A stretch of 64,000 nt of DNA from Bacillota bacterium (GCA_023390175.1 JAEWDK010000020.1:1-64000), one strand, 5' to 3'; counted from the stretch's first letter, positions 34,330-43,620 are shown. A program made the numbers and translations. Notes: a model not told the origin generated them from the letters alone.

Positions 34330-35235
34330 TCATGCGTAGATTGCTACGGGAATGACAATCGCAGAAGGAGCTTTAATCATGAACCTCACTTCGGGGAGAT
34401 TAAATTGGGCAAGTTCTTCTGCCTTAAATAGTGATAGAAATTGTTCCAAACTGTCTTGGTTTAGTACATTTAAAGTTGTTTTTCGGAGTAAGTTGATTCC
34501 ATCCTCGCTATCTTTACATACTCTAATTACTTTTCCTAATATTTTGAATGTACCGCCAATGATTTCAGAGATATTATCATTTGCTAGATATTGCTCCTGT
34601 GCAGACAAAACAATTGTTCCATTTGCGCTTTCTAAAATAAAATCCACGGTGCCTGTGTGCTTTAATTCGTCGAGAAATGACCGAATTTGCTTTAGTGTTG
34701 TATTGTTACCATCTTTTTTTATGGAAGCAGCTTTCTTATTTCCTAATTCCGGCTTATCTTCGAATATTTCAGCCATCCTAAAAACGTCAATGAATTTTTC
34801 CATGATGTCAATCATGGGATTCTTTTGAAGTTCACCTTCTAGCTCAATGAAATTTCCTGCATTGATTTTTGAAATGTCTAATGTGTCCTCGGCTTTACAA
34901 GCCAACAAATTATTATCAACAAGCTCAGACCGAAATTTTGAGAGCAATGAGACATTTGTATGTACCTTTTCGAATTTAGTTCCCATGGAAGTTGACATGG
35001 TTTTATCTTTTTGGAAGCTACCATCCAATTGAATTTTCAATAGTTTATCTAGTATTGCTTTGGTAGATACCCCGCCAGCCACTTTCCCTGCGGATGTGGA
35101 CAAGTCTTGATTTGAAGAAGAAATTTCACTTACCATCGAAAAGCCATCTTCCATGATAGCAAGCATATCTAATACTGTTTTCTCATTCAAATAAATAGGA
35201 ATGACCAGTTGATCTGCAGATAATTTCTTATCCAT
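34330..35235 (-). CDS. Island protein resembling DUF6414 (301 aa)
   Basis: This protein begins with the recognisable block LVIPIYLNEKTVLDMLAIMED, which I associate with the uncharacterised DUF6414 family. A helical middle (KFEKVHTNVSLLSKFRSELV) and a C-terminal domain with strands around FKILGKVIRVCKDSEDGINL and VRFMIKAPSAIVIPVAIYA follow. No signal or membrane helix is present. ATG 35235 has GGTGGAGG upstream. Family members are scattered in accessory regions, so a defence or stress role is conceivable but unproven. Repeat copy 4 abuts its 3' end. Confidence 0.7.
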   Translation of the reverse strand: MDKKLSADQLVIPIYLNEKTVLDMLAIMEDGFSMVSEISSSNQDLSTSAGKVAGGVSTKAILDKLLKIQLDGSFQKDKTMSTSMGTKFEKVHTNVSLLSKFRSELVDNNLLACKAEDTLDISKINAGNFIELEGELQKNPMIDIMEKFIDVFRMAEIFEDKPELGNKKAASIKKDGNNTTLKQIRSFLDELKHTGTVDFILESANGTIVLSAQEQYLANDNISEIIGGTFKILGKVIRVCKDSEDGINLLRKTTLNVLNQDSLEQFLSLFKAEELAQFNLPEVRFMIKAPSAIVIPVAIYA

Positions 35236-35322
35236 ACTTGCCTCCACCCATATTTTTAATGTTACAGATTCAATACTATAAATTATACCATATCCAATAA
35301 ATCCTGTCACTCAAATTTGTAG

Positions 35323-35344
35323 TCGAGTGTAATTATAGGATTTG
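35323..35344. repeat. Half copy of the island repeat (outer arm only)
   Basis: TCGAGTGTAATTATAGGATT matches the outer arm of the island repeat and lies 43 bp from copy 5 in the same orientation, as if two junctions were stacked. Confidence 0.5.
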
Positions 35345-35386
35345 TTCTTGGACTCAGGCTCATAAGCCCGCGTAAATGCTGGCATT

Positions 35387-35454
35387 GAAATTATAGGACT
35401 TGGAGAAACCCGGTAACATCAATGGTTCACAGGTAGTCGGCAAGTAGTATTTAC
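35387..35454. repeat. Island repeat, copy 5
   Basis: GAAATTATAGGACTTGGAGA at the left, ATCAATGGTTCACAGGTAGT in the middle and CAAGTAGTATTTAC at the right. Identity with copy 4 is high at both ends and lower in the centre. It starts 8 bp from the stop codon of the leftward gene at 35462. Confidence 0.75.
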
Positions 35455-35461
35455 ACCTCGG

Positions 35462-36844
35462 CTATATTGTTCTGTCAATTACTGTAACCTGCGTGATTAC
35501 ATCCCGCAATCTGTCGTTGCCGACCATGTATTCAAGTACTTCATCAGCGGTATCGCACCATTTTTCGTATGAGCCATCTGTTTTTGCAATACAATAGCGG
35601 CTTCCATCCCAAAAGACTCCATATTGTTCAGAATACCATTGCAAAACGACTTCACCATGGAACCGCATACATTTTTTGAAATCGCTAATTGTTTTAAAGT
35701 GATCGTCTTCCAATCTGTTCTCAGCTATTTTCATAATATCACAGATACCTCCGCTCTTTGATTTAAATTCCGGTATATTACCATCAAAATAATTGATTGC
35801 TGGTCCAAAATCAGGATGTTCATCTGGATTATCCCAATTAATCTTATGATCATGCGGATCGCTGTGATATTTAGGATTCGGGGCAGTGATGTGATGTCGT
35901 TCCGCGGATGCTTTCCCATTGTCGTCAATTTTTGTTTCAAACTTTGTTCCATCTTTTTTGTAAGAAACCTTAATCTCTCCGGGTTTTCCCCATAATCTTT
36001 CTTCAAATTCGTTTCGGAGTCTCCATTTCCCGCCGTAGGCGCTGCCCATCCCGGCTTGTATAATGCTATTATAATCGCCATCATTCTCATTTACAACATA
36101 TCCACTTTTAATGATAAGATTACTTGCAACCGGAATAGGTTTCTCACCGCAGATGTATTTTACGTATTTTGAGGGTGCATACGAATCATTGTCCAGGTGC
36201 TTCCACGAACTTAGTTCATAGTCGACAAACACGATATCGCCCTGCATCTCGGGGAACGGCGTATTGTAGCAGATAATCTTTTCCGGTTCAATCCGGCGAA
36301 GCATTTCGTTATAACCCTTGAGGAAAAACTCTTTTTGATCTTGGCGGTTGTCATGTTCAGACACCATATAGGTGGATACCGCAACTGTGGAGCCTTTTTC
36401 AATCCCATCGAAGCAGAATTCAAATGTGTTTTTGTTTCCCCAACTAACGGTGGGAATGACGCGAATTCCTCTCGACGCAAAATAGGCACCACACCAGCGG
36501 TTTCGCAATGTATTGTAAAGCTGTAAAACCGGAGCCATTTGGACGTACATGCTGAAATCAGGAGAAAACACCGCACGATAGCATTTCAGCTTTTCCAAGT
36601 CGGTATCGGGATTTTCCCAGACACGCTCAAATTTGTAATCGTACAGAAAGAAATGAACCATCCGGCTGAAATGTTTTGTATCATTTGTGCTGATTTTATC
36701 AAATCCAATGAGAAGCAAATCGTTGAAATCGTCTGATTGAATTTGAAATTTAGGGATAACCGGAATTTGCAGTTTCCCCCTTCCTTTGAACTGATTTCGA
36801 AGGAAAAGAGGACTTGTGCGATACTTATAATTTTCTTCTGTCAT
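35462..36844 (-). CDS. DUF4417-domain protein with distinctive C-terminal region (460 aa)
   Basis: The first ~230 residues match the DUF4417 family, common on phages and plasmids: LLLIGFDKISTNDTKHFS, AVFSPDFSMYVQMAPVLQLY, and NTFEFCFDGIEKGSTVAVST. About residues 255-370 carry a Gly/Tyr-rich and then His-rich segment (AERHHITAPNPKYHSDPHDH) and a ~90-residue C-terminal domain with Trp-Tyr motifs. The His/Asp-rich segment recalls nuclease or pretoxin regions of mobile proteins, but I cannot assign it. ATG 36844 follows AAGGAGG. It is the island gene nearest tRNA-Pro. Confidence 0.8.
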   Translation of the reverse strand: MTEENYKYRTSPLFLRNQFKGRGKLQIPVIPKFQIQSDDFNDLLLIGFDKISTNDTKHFSRMVHFFLYDYKFERVWENPDTDLEKLKCYRAVFSPDFSMYVQMAPVLQLYNTLRNRWCGAYFASRGIRVIPTVSWGNKNTFEFCFDGIEKGSTVAVSTYMVSEHDNRQDQKEFFLKGYNEMLRRIEPEKIICYNTPFPEMQGDIVFVDYELSSWKHLDNDSYAPSKYVKYICGEKPIPVASNLIIKSGYVVNENDGDYNSIIQAGMGSAYGGKWRLRNEFEERLWGKPGEIKVSYKKDGTKFETKIDDNGKASAERHHITAPNPKYHSDPHDHKINWDNPDEHPDFGPAINYFDGNIPEFKSKSGGICDIMKIAENRLEDDHFKTISDFKKCMRFHGEVVLQWYSEQYGVFWDGSRYCIAKTDGSYEKWCDTADEVLEYMVGNDRLRDVITQVTVIDRTI

Positions 36845-37020
36845 CTTATTGCCTCCTTCAAAATAGAAAAACATCCTTTCACTTAACCCGCTAAAACAAG
36901 TGAAAGTTTCCCTCCAGAAGGCAACTATTTAAAAATAATCTAAAACTACATAGCGTTGGACGTGGCCGCTTAAAAACCCTTTCAAAGTCGTGAAAAACAA
37001 AAAACATTTGCATAAGAAAT

Positions 37021-37045
37021 GGGCAAGTCCTATAAGGACTTGCCC
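37021..37045 (-). terminator. Palindrome downstream of tRNA-Pro
   Basis: GGGCAAGTCC-TATAA-GGACTTGCCC, a perfect 10-bp stem directly after the tRNA 3' end. A weaker relative of its core (GTCCTTATAGGAC) occurs at 34161 inside the island. The remainder of 36845-37020 holds only the DUF4417 leader. Confidence 0.65.
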
Positions 37046-37046
37046 A

Positions 37047-37122
37047 TGGTCCGAGTGGCGAGACTTGAACTCACGGCCTCTTGACCCCCAGTCAAGCGCG
37101 CTACCAACTGCGCTACACCCGG
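37047..37122 (-). tRNA. tRNA-Pro (anticodon GGG)
   Basis: A 76-nt cloverleaf with encoded CCA. The acceptor CCGGGTG pairs with CACTCGG (one G-U), the anticodon stem CTTGA/TCAAG encloses loop CTGGGGG, and the T loop TTCAAGT is canonical. Its 3' end faces the accessory island. Confidence 0.95.
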
Positions 37123-37136
37123 AAACAACAAGGACT

Positions 37137-37165
37137 ATTTTAACACATGAGTGAATAAAATGCAA
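37137..37165 (-). promoter_or_regulatory. Promoter of tRNA-Pro
   Basis: On the minus strand TTGCAT (37160-37165), 17 bp, then TAAAAT (37137-37142), about 15 bp before the mature tRNA start. Confidence 0.6.
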
Positions 37166-37220
37166 GCGTCATTCCAAAAAACATGCCGGCAGGACAAACC
37201 CGCCGGCAGATGCTTCCATT

Positions 37221-38441
37221 TTAAGCATTCATTGCTTCGCTGAAGAACTTATTATGAACCGCAGCAACAGCCTTATCGGCATCAGCACGTTCGATTAAAA
37301 CGGAGATTTTAATCTCACTGGTTGCTATCATTTGAATATTGATATTGGCTTCATATAAAGCCTCAAACATCTGTGCAGCAGTGCCGGGATGTGTTTCCAT
37401 GCCTGCGCCGACAATCGAAACCTTAGCGACATTTTCATCATAAACAACACTGGTTGCACCAATCAGTTCCACATATGGACTCAAAATATCAATTGTTTCC
37501 TTCAAATTTGCCTGGCTGGTTGTAAAACTGATATCTTTGGTTCCGTTTCTGCCGACCGACTGCAGAATAATATCAACGTTAATATTTTTCGCACAGAGTT
37601 TGGAGAATATTTTAAAAGCAAGGCCCGGTCTGTCCGGTACTCCGATAATCGATATGCGGGCGACGTCCTCGTCCTTCGCGATTCCACTGATCAACATTTT
37701 TTCCATCTTTTTTGCCTCCTTCACAATCGTTCCCGGTTTTCTGGTCATACTGGAAAGTACCTCAAGCTGAATCCCGTATTTTTTTGCCATTTCAACTGAG
37801 CGGTTATTCAGCACCTGTGCACCCAATGATGCGAGTTCAAGCATTTCGTCATAAGAGATTACATCAAGTTTTTTTGCGTTTTTCACCTTGCGTGGGTCGG
37901 CAGTAAAAACGCCCTCCACATCGGTGTAAATTTGGCATAAATCAGCATTCATAACCGCCGCGATGGCAACCGCGCTCGTATCGGAACCGCCGCGGCCCAG
38001 CGTTGTAATGTCATTATAGCGGTTAAGGCCCTGAAATCCTGTAACAATTACAATATTCTTTTTATCCAGTTCTTTTTGAATTCTGTCCGGCACTACCCGC
38101 TTAATGCGCGCACTGCCATATGCAGAACTTGTGATAAAACCCGCCTGCCAGCCTAAAAGGGAAACAACCGGAAAGCCAAGCTTCTCGATTGCCATGGCCA
38201 AAAGGGAAGCCGACATCTGTTCCCCTGCTGTCAGCAGCATATCCATTTCGCGTTTTGAAGCATTTTTATTAATTTCTTTGGCTTTGGCAATTAAATCATC
38301 CGTTGTGTCGCCCTGTGCGGAAACTACAACCACAATATCATTGTCCTGCGAGTAGGCTTTTGTAATAATATCCGCAACATTGAAAATGCGCTCGGCATTT
38401 GCAACGGAGCTGCCGCCGAACTTTTGAACAATAAGGCTCAT
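37221..38441 (-). CDS. lysC: Aspartate kinase
   Basis: This 406-residue enzyme phosphorylates aspartate in the first step of the Lys/Thr/Met pathway. It begins with the kinase signature IVQKFGGSSVANAERI; GRGGSDTSAVAIAAVMNAD and TDVEGVFTADPRKV form the catalytic core. Two C-terminal ACT domains (from about residue 265, DRPGLAFKIFSKLCAKNINV) provide feedback control by lysine or threonine. It sits downstream of thrB and hom in one leftward operon; that context suggests threonine-pathway use. GGGGGATAG precedes the start. Confidence 0.97.
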   Translation of the reverse strand: MSLIVQKFGGSSVANAERIFNVADIITKAYSQDNDIVVVVSAQGDTTDDLIAKAKEINKNASKREMDMLLTAGEQMSASLLAMAIEKLGFPVVSLLGWQAGFITSSAYGSARIKRVVPDRIQKELDKKNIVIVTGFQGLNRYNDITTLGRGGSDTSAVAIAAVMNADLCQIYTDVEGVFTADPRKVKNAKKLDVISYDEMLELASLGAQVLNNRSVEMAKKYGIQLEVLSSMTRKPGTIVKEAKKMEKMLISGIAKDEDVARISIIGVPDRPGLAFKIFSKLCAKNINVDIILQSVGRNGTKDISFTTSQANLKETIDILSPYVELIGATSVVYDENVAKVSIVGAGMETHPGTAAQMFEALYEANINIQMIATSEIKISVLIERADADKAVAAVHNKFFSEAMNA

Positions 38442-38473
38442 AAGGTTCTATCCCCCATATCATTTAAAAAATA

Positions 38474-39370
38474 TTATTCAATTGAAATTTGCGCACCCTG
38501 AGAATCGGTATTTAAAACTTTAATCTGCCACCCGGTAATACCCTTTTCTTCAAGATGATTCGCGGCGTATTTTGCAAAATTCTCGGTGTCTTCGGCATCA
38601 ATCATGGAAATAATGGTCGGGCCGGCACCGCTTACATAGGTTCCAAGGGAACCCAGCTCATAGCTGACACGAAAAACGCTGTCCAAATTTTCAATCAAGC
38701 TGGCACGGTACGGCTGGTGGATTTTATCCTGAACCGCAACACGCAGATTTTCAAGTTTCCCGGAAAACAGCGATGCCGCCATCAGCGCGGAACGCGAAAG
38801 ATTGTAAACCGCGTCGCTTCTGGAATATTGCTCCGGCAGAACGGAACGCGCCTTTTCCGTTTTTAATTCAAACGGCGGGATAAACAGCACGAAGCGGATT
38901 TTGTCCGAAACAGGGACGCTTACACTATAGACCCGGCCCGCCTCAATTGCGGAAGCGGCAAGGCCACCCTCAATTGCGGGTGTGGTATTGTCCGGATGAC
39001 CTTCAATTTGCGCCGCAAGATTTATCAAATCCTGCTGTGTCAAAGGGCTTCCTAAAAGACGGTTGGCGCCCAAAATTCCCGAAACGATGCAAGCCGAGCT
39101 GCTGCCCAGCCCCCGCGCCATGGGAATATTGTTAAGCTGCACAATTTTTAAACCGGGGAGTTTTCGTCCGCACTTTTCATAAACCTGTTTTGCCGCCCAA
39201 AAAATCAGGTTGCTTTCATCGGTCGGAACCACGACGTCATCCTTACAGGAGATGTCAATCGTGTCGGATTCCTCCATCCATACCTGATTATACAAATCAA
39301 GCGCAATACCCAGGGAATCGAAACCGGAACCAAGGTTCGCACTGGTTGCCGGCACCTGAATTCTAATCAT
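38474..39370 (-). CDS. thrB: Homoserine kinase
   Basis: A 298-residue GHMP-family kinase that phosphorylates homoserine for threonine synthesis. The start IRIQVPATSANLGSGFDSLG and the ATP loop PMARGLGSSSACIVSGILGA are diagnostic, with a C-terminal GTYVSGAGPTIISM motif. It lies between hom (25 bp upstream) and lysC (33 bp downstream) in the same orientation. AGGATG precedes the ATG. Threonine synthase is not in this window. Confidence 0.97.
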   Translation of the reverse strand: MIRIQVPATSANLGSGFDSLGIALDLYNQVWMEESDTIDISCKDDVVVPTDESNLIFWAAKQVYEKCGRKLPGLKIVQLNNIPMARGLGSSSACIVSGILGANRLLGSPLTQQDLINLAAQIEGHPDNTTPAIEGGLAASAIEAGRVYSVSVPVSDKIRFVLFIPPFELKTEKARSVLPEQYSRSDAVYNLSRSALMAASLFSGKLENLRVAVQDKIHQPYRASLIENLDSVFRVSYELGSLGTYVSGAGPTIISMIDAEDTENFAKYAANHLEEKGITGWQIKVLNTDSQGAQISIE

Positions 39371-39394
39371 TGTATCAACATCCTAAAAATAAAA

Positions 39395-40639
39395 TTACAG
39401 ATCGCCAATGCGAATTGTATTTAAAATATGAGTGCCAAGAGCCTCAAGCTCCGCTAATTTCGCAGTAATTTCTTTTTCCTGCATTTTATCGGTAACAAAG
39501 GCGATTTCCCCGTTTTGCGCGTTTTTACGGGAAAGCCGGGTCACTTTGCCAAATATCTTATGAATATTCTTAACTGCTGCTTCTTCACCATCCGTGCCGG
39601 CGCGAACAAACATCGCCACACTGTCCAGCAGATAATCCTCAACGTAATCTTTTGAGCCGTCTTCCCAAAAAAGGTATTTTCGGGCTTTAAAATGCTTGAC
39701 ACAGTCAATGACATCGGCTACTACGGCGCTTGCGGTGGGCAGCTTTCCGGCGCCTTTGCCGTAAAACACCACGTCGCCGGTAGAATCGCCGCGAACCATA
39801 ATACCGTTAAATACATCATCCACATTCGCCAACTGGCTGTCACGAGAAATGAACATGGGGCAGACGATGATTTGCAGTTTCCCGTTTTTCATCATCCTGA
39901 CCTGGCCGATCAGTTTTACCACTCCGCCCCACAAAGCAGCGTATTCCACATCCGCCAGACTGATTTTTGTAATGCCTTCGGTATGTACCTGTTCCGGATA
40001 AACATGACGGCCATATGCAAGAGATGCAAGAATACAAATTTTGCGGCAGGCGTCATAGCCCTCTATATCCGCAGCGGGGTTGCGTTCAGCATAGCCAAGC
40101 TTTTGCGCCAGCGCAAGCGTGTCTTCAAAGGTCATCTGCTCGCGGATCATTTTTGTAAGAATAAAATTGGTAGTCCCGTTTAAGATTCCGGCAATCTCAA
40201 CCACATCATTTGCGGCAAGGCACTGGCTGATCGGTCTAATAATCGGGATTCCGCCGCCAACACTTGCTTCAAACAAAAAATTAAGATTGTTTTTTTGCGC
40301 AATCTTAAGGAGCTCGGCGCCCTTCGCGGCAACAAGCTCTTTGTTTGAAGTAACTACGCTTTTGCCTGCCTCAAGGCAGCGCTTCACGTACTCAAAGGAG
40401 GGATTTAAGCCGCCCATTACCTCGACAACAATTTTCACATCAGGGTCATTGAGAATCGTATCAAAAGATTTCGTAAATCTGTCTGCAAGCGGGCTCTCAG
40501 GGAATTCACGTAAATCCAATATATACTTAATATCAATTCGTTCTTTTGCACGTTTGGCGATATTTTCGGTGTGGTTGGTTAAAACTTCCACCACTCCGGA
40601 ACCAACAACGCCGTAGCCCATGACGGCTATTTCTACCAT
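39395..40639 (-). CDS. hom: Homoserine dehydrogenase
   Basis: This 414-residue enzyme reduces aspartate semialdehyde to homoserine. It has the Rossmann start EIAVMGYGVVGSGVVEVL, catalytic-region motifs VVTSNKELVAAKG and GILNGTTNFIL, KLGYAERNPAADIEGYDA, and a C-terminal ACT domain (about 340-414). I chose the ATG at 40639 with AAGGGG 8 nt upstream rather than a GTG three codons before. It heads the hom-thrB-lysC operon. No T-box or leader peptide was recognised in the short upstream interval. Confidence 0.97.
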   Translation of the reverse strand: MVEIAVMGYGVVGSGVVEVLTNHTENIAKRAKERIDIKYILDLREFPESPLADRFTKSFDTILNDPDVKIVVEVMGGLNPSFEYVKRCLEAGKSVVTSNKELVAAKGAELLKIAQKNNLNFLFEASVGGGIPIIRPISQCLAANDVVEIAGILNGTTNFILTKMIREQMTFEDTLALAQKLGYAERNPAADIEGYDACRKICILASLAYGRHVYPEQVHTEGITKISLADVEYAALWGGVVKLIGQVRMMKNGKLQIIVCPMFISRDSQLANVDDVFNGIMVRGDSTGDVVFYGKGAGKLPTASAVVADVIDCVKHFKARKYLFWEDGSKDYVEDYLLDSVAMFVRAGTDGEEAAVKNIHKIFGKVTRLSRKNAQNGEIAFVTDKMQEKEITAKLAELEALGTHILNTIRIGDL

Positions 40640-40740
40640 ATGACGCACCCCTTATTTCTTCTACTCATTCTTTCAAAAAATGTTATAAACACTTTAACAG
40701 TTTACCATGTTTCAGCGTAACATTCAACGGCAATTTAAAC

Positions 40741-40772
40741 AGAATGCAGATACCGAACGGCACCTGCATTCT
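40741..40772 (-). terminator. Hairpin after the PBP1A gene
   Basis: AGAATGCAG/CTGCATTCT stem with an inner TGCC/GGTA pairing, followed by GTTTAAATT on the minus strand. It separates PBP1A from hom. Confidence 0.6.
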
Positions 40773-40786
40773 TGCACTGTGTCAGA

Positions 40787-43144
40787 TTACCCCGCTGCGG
40801 GGGTGATCGCATGGGATGTTGAATCCGGTGACTTCCCACGGTGGGAGCTTGCATCAGAGGATTGCTGGGACTCCTCCGATGCGGAAGAGGACAGTGTTTC
40901 CCCGGAGGCTTGTGAACTTACGGAAGATTCCGCTGTGGATTGCACACTTGAACTGTTCTGCTGGCTTGACGCCCCGGCATTGGGTGCAACAGAAGAGCTT
41001 GAGCTGCTGTGAAGTCCGTCACAGATAGCCGGCATCTTATTCTTATCATACCACCCTGTTGCGGTATTCTTATCAGTTGAGGGATTGGCAAGCAACCCTG
41101 TTTCCGTACAGTACAGGGCGGAAACCACATTTGAATCATACTGGAATGTAAGCTTCTTCTTATTCTTTAAATATTCTGTCATGATGCTTTTCCAAATCGA
41201 CTTTGAATAGCTCTGTTCCGTTGTAGACAACGAGGTCGGGTTGGAGTACCCGGTCCAAATACCTGCTACGGCATAAGGCGTTCCGCCGATAAACCAACTA
41301 TCCTTGTTATCATTTGTAGTACCGGTCTTACCGAAAACTTCCCAGCCGCTGATGGAAGCGCCGCGGCCCGTACCGTTCGGCCCTGTAATGACATTATTTA
41401 AAAGATGGTGCATTACAGAGGACGTGACAGAATTGATTACCTGTTTGGAAATCTGGTTGCGGTTATCACAAATTACATTTCCGTCATGATCGTCCACATG
41501 ATAAAAAGTGTATGGCCGATAATATTTACCGCCGTTTGCAAACATCTGATAGCCAGCTGTCATTTCGCGCACGGTTACGCCTTTGCTGAGACCGCCGACT
41601 GCCATTGGCGCGCGGTTATTATCCGCGGGAAGCAGGCTGGTAAAATTCAATTTATCCTTCAAAAAGGTAAAACTTAAGTTTGGTGTAATCGCAGTGCCGG
41701 TCTGCGCGGCGGCGGCATTAAGGGAACGTTCCAGCGCAAATTCAATCGGCACCATGCCCCAATATTTTCCGCTAGTGTTTCCGGGGCTCCAGTTTTTGGG
41801 GCCGGCGCTTCCGTCACTAAACCAGTTCGGCAGCGGATTATCATTCACAAGGGAAGAAAAATTATATTTTCCGGAATCAATTGCCGGGCCGTAAACCGCC
41901 AACGGCTTAATGGTGGAGCCGGGCTGCCTTTTTGCGTCGGTTGCATTGCTCCAAACACGGTTGCTGGTTTTGGCCCCGCGTGCTCCAACGGTAGCCAGCA
42001 CACGGCCGGAATAGTCCATTGCCATATATCCGGACTGTAACTTTTTACTGTTTCCGAAGGACTTGTCTGATTTAAAAACATTTTCTGCAGCCGTTTGCAT
42101 GTCGGTATCCATCGCAGCGTAAATTTTTAAGCCGTCATGGTATATCATATCGACAGCCTTATCCTCCGTGCAGCTATACTGTGTCATCAATGCATTTTTC
42201 ACATCTTCAAACAGGGTATCAACATACCAGTTCCAAATCGGAACATTATCGACCACGTTTTCGCTTTGTTTCCCCACAAATTTCATATGTTCGGATTCCG
42301 CCATCGCCGTTTTATACTGAGCGTCCGTTATCTTGCCCTGGTCATGCATTTCGCCCAAAACCGTTTGCTGACGCTGCTTGTTCAATTCGGGATGAACCAG
42401 CGGAGAATATTTCGTCGGATTTTGTGTAATTCCGGCAATCGCGGCACATTCCGCAATGTCACAATCCTGTATGTTTTTATTAAAGTACAAGTTTGCCGCA
42501 GCCTGCACGCCGTTGCTTCCGCTTCCGAAATTAACCACATTAAGATACGCGGCCAAAATTTCCTCTTTTGAATATTGCTTTTCCAAATTCAATGCGCGGA
42601 AGATTTCCGTTCCCTTCCTGGTCAGACTGACGTCCTTGTCACCCGTTACATTTTTAATCAGCTGCTGGGTGATGGTTGAACCGCCGTAGCTGCCGCCTTT
42701 GGAAAAAAGCTGGGTTACAGCGCCAAGGGTTCTGCGCCAATCCACGCCCTTATGCTCCCAAAAACGTTTGTCCTCAATGGCTACGATTGCGTCTTTCATC
42801 GACTGGGGAATTTTATCGTAATCCACCCAGACTCTGTTTTCGGTACTGTAAAGACTTTGGTATTTTACCGGGTTCGAACTGTCATCATTAGGCCCATTAA
42901 CATAAATAAAGCTGGTGTAATTTAGCTGAAGCTTATGCAAATCATAATTCATTGTTTCATCCTTCATGCTGAAGATGAAGGAAACCAATGAAATAGAAAC
43001 GATGATTCCGGTAATGATAAGAATGGTCAAAAAAGTCAAAAATCCTTTCAAAAGGATTTTGCCAATCGATTTTGCAGCGACCAGCGTACCGTTATTTGCG
43101 CTTCTTTTTGAACCAACATACTTATTAATATCGGTTTTTCTCAT
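40787..43144 (-). CDS. Bifunctional penicillin-binding protein 1A
   Basis: This 785-residue class A PBP polymerises and cross-links peptidoglycan. It has a cytoplasmic start, one TM helix (about residues 33-58), a GT51 glycosyltransferase domain (AIEDKRFWEHKGVDWRRTLG, GGSTITQQLIKN) and a transpeptidase domain with the three catalytic boxes: STIK (in RQPGSTIKPLAVYG), SLN and KTGT (VFGKTGTTNDNKDSW). The last ~60 residues form a Ser-rich tail (SSSSSVAPNAGASSQQ) of unknown purpose. GGAGGTGG precedes the ATG. It is monocistronic. Confidence 0.96.
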   Translation of the reverse strand: MRKTDINKYVGSKRSANNGTLVAAKSIGKILLKGFLTFLTILIITGIIVSISLVSFIFSMKDETMNYDLHKLQLNYTSFIYVNGPNDDSSNPVKYQSLYSTENRVWVDYDKIPQSMKDAIVAIEDKRFWEHKGVDWRRTLGAVTQLFSKGGSYGGSTITQQLIKNVTGDKDVSLTRKGTEIFRALNLEKQYSKEEILAAYLNVVNFGSGSNGVQAAANLYFNKNIQDCDIAECAAIAGITQNPTKYSPLVHPELNKQRQQTVLGEMHDQGKITDAQYKTAMAESEHMKFVGKQSENVVDNVPIWNWYVDTLFEDVKNALMTQYSCTEDKAVDMIYHDGLKIYAAMDTDMQTAAENVFKSDKSFGNSKKLQSGYMAMDYSGRVLATVGARGAKTSNRVWSNATDAKRQPGSTIKPLAVYGPAIDSGKYNFSSLVNDNPLPNWFSDGSAGPKNWSPGNTSGKYWGMVPIEFALERSLNAAAAQTGTAITPNLSFTFLKDKLNFTSLLPADNNRAPMAVGGLSKGVTVREMTAGYQMFANGGKYYRPYTFYHVDDHDGNVICDNRNQISKQVINSVTSSVMHHLLNNVITGPNGTGRGASISGWEVFGKTGTTNDNKDSWFIGGTPYAVAGIWTGYSNPTSLSTTEQSYSKSIWKSIMTEYLKNKKKLTFQYDSNVVSALYCTETGLLANPSTDKNTATGWYDKNKMPAICDGLHSSSSSSVAPNAGASSQQNSSSVQSTAESSVSSQASGETLSSSASEESQQSSDASSHRGKSPDSTSHAITPAAG

Positions 43145-43241
43145 CGGATGCCACCTCCTTAACGGTTTATTCTTCTTAAATCTATTTCAAAACTGAATAA
43201 TTTTCCAATATTTTCAAATAATATCGCTGAGGTGATACCAT

Positions 43242-43619
43242 TTGAAAAGACAGTTTGTCGTGCTGCTGATGATGATTGCAGTCATTGCTATAGCAGTTTA
43301 TTTAGCATATCCGCAAAAGCAGGTAAAGCCTGCCCCCGAGCCTTCAAGCTCAAATATATTGTATAATTCTACAGCAAATGTACCTTCAAGTCAAGGAAGC
43401 AGCGAAATTAACGCAATGGCGAGCAAAACCGATGTTTACACAGTAAAGGAATACGAAGGGGAAATCGGCGTGTTTCACAATGAGGAAACCGCGCCTTACA
43501 GGAGGCTGGACGTAAATGTATCTTCGCTGCCCGAAGCGGACCAGGAACTTTTAAAAGAGGGAATCAAAGTGTACAGTACTGAAAAGCTGAAAAGTATTAT
43601 TGAAGATTATGAAAGCTGA
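43242..43619 (+). CDS. BofC C-terminal-domain-like exported protein
   Basis: This 125-residue protein has one N-terminal hydrophobic helix (FVVLLMMIAVIAIAVYLAY), a Ser-rich linker and a C-terminal domain with YTVKEYEGEIGVFHN, then LPEADQELLKEGIKVYSTEK, which resembles the BofC C-terminal domain. In Bacillus BofC restrains SpoIVB protease in sporulation; this short version lacks the BofC N-terminal domain, so the same function should not be assumed. It uses a TTG start behind GAGGTGAT. It is divergent from PBP1A. Confidence 0.75.
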   Translation: MKRQFVVLLMMIAVIAIAVYLAYPQKQVKPAPEPSSSNILYNSTANVPSSQGSSEINAMASKTDVYTVKEYEGEIGVFHNEETAPYRRLDVNVSSLPEADQELLKEGIKVYSTEKLKSIIEDYES

Positions 43620-43620
43620 C

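Noticed and set aside
31443..36844. Classical integron cassette array with attC sites
   Set aside because: The repeats lack the RYYYAAC/GTTRRRY core sites and no intI is present; tRNA-derived attachment repeats explain the edges better.
43242..43619. Full-length BofC
   Set aside because: Only the C-terminal-domain-like part is present; the N-terminal domain is absent.
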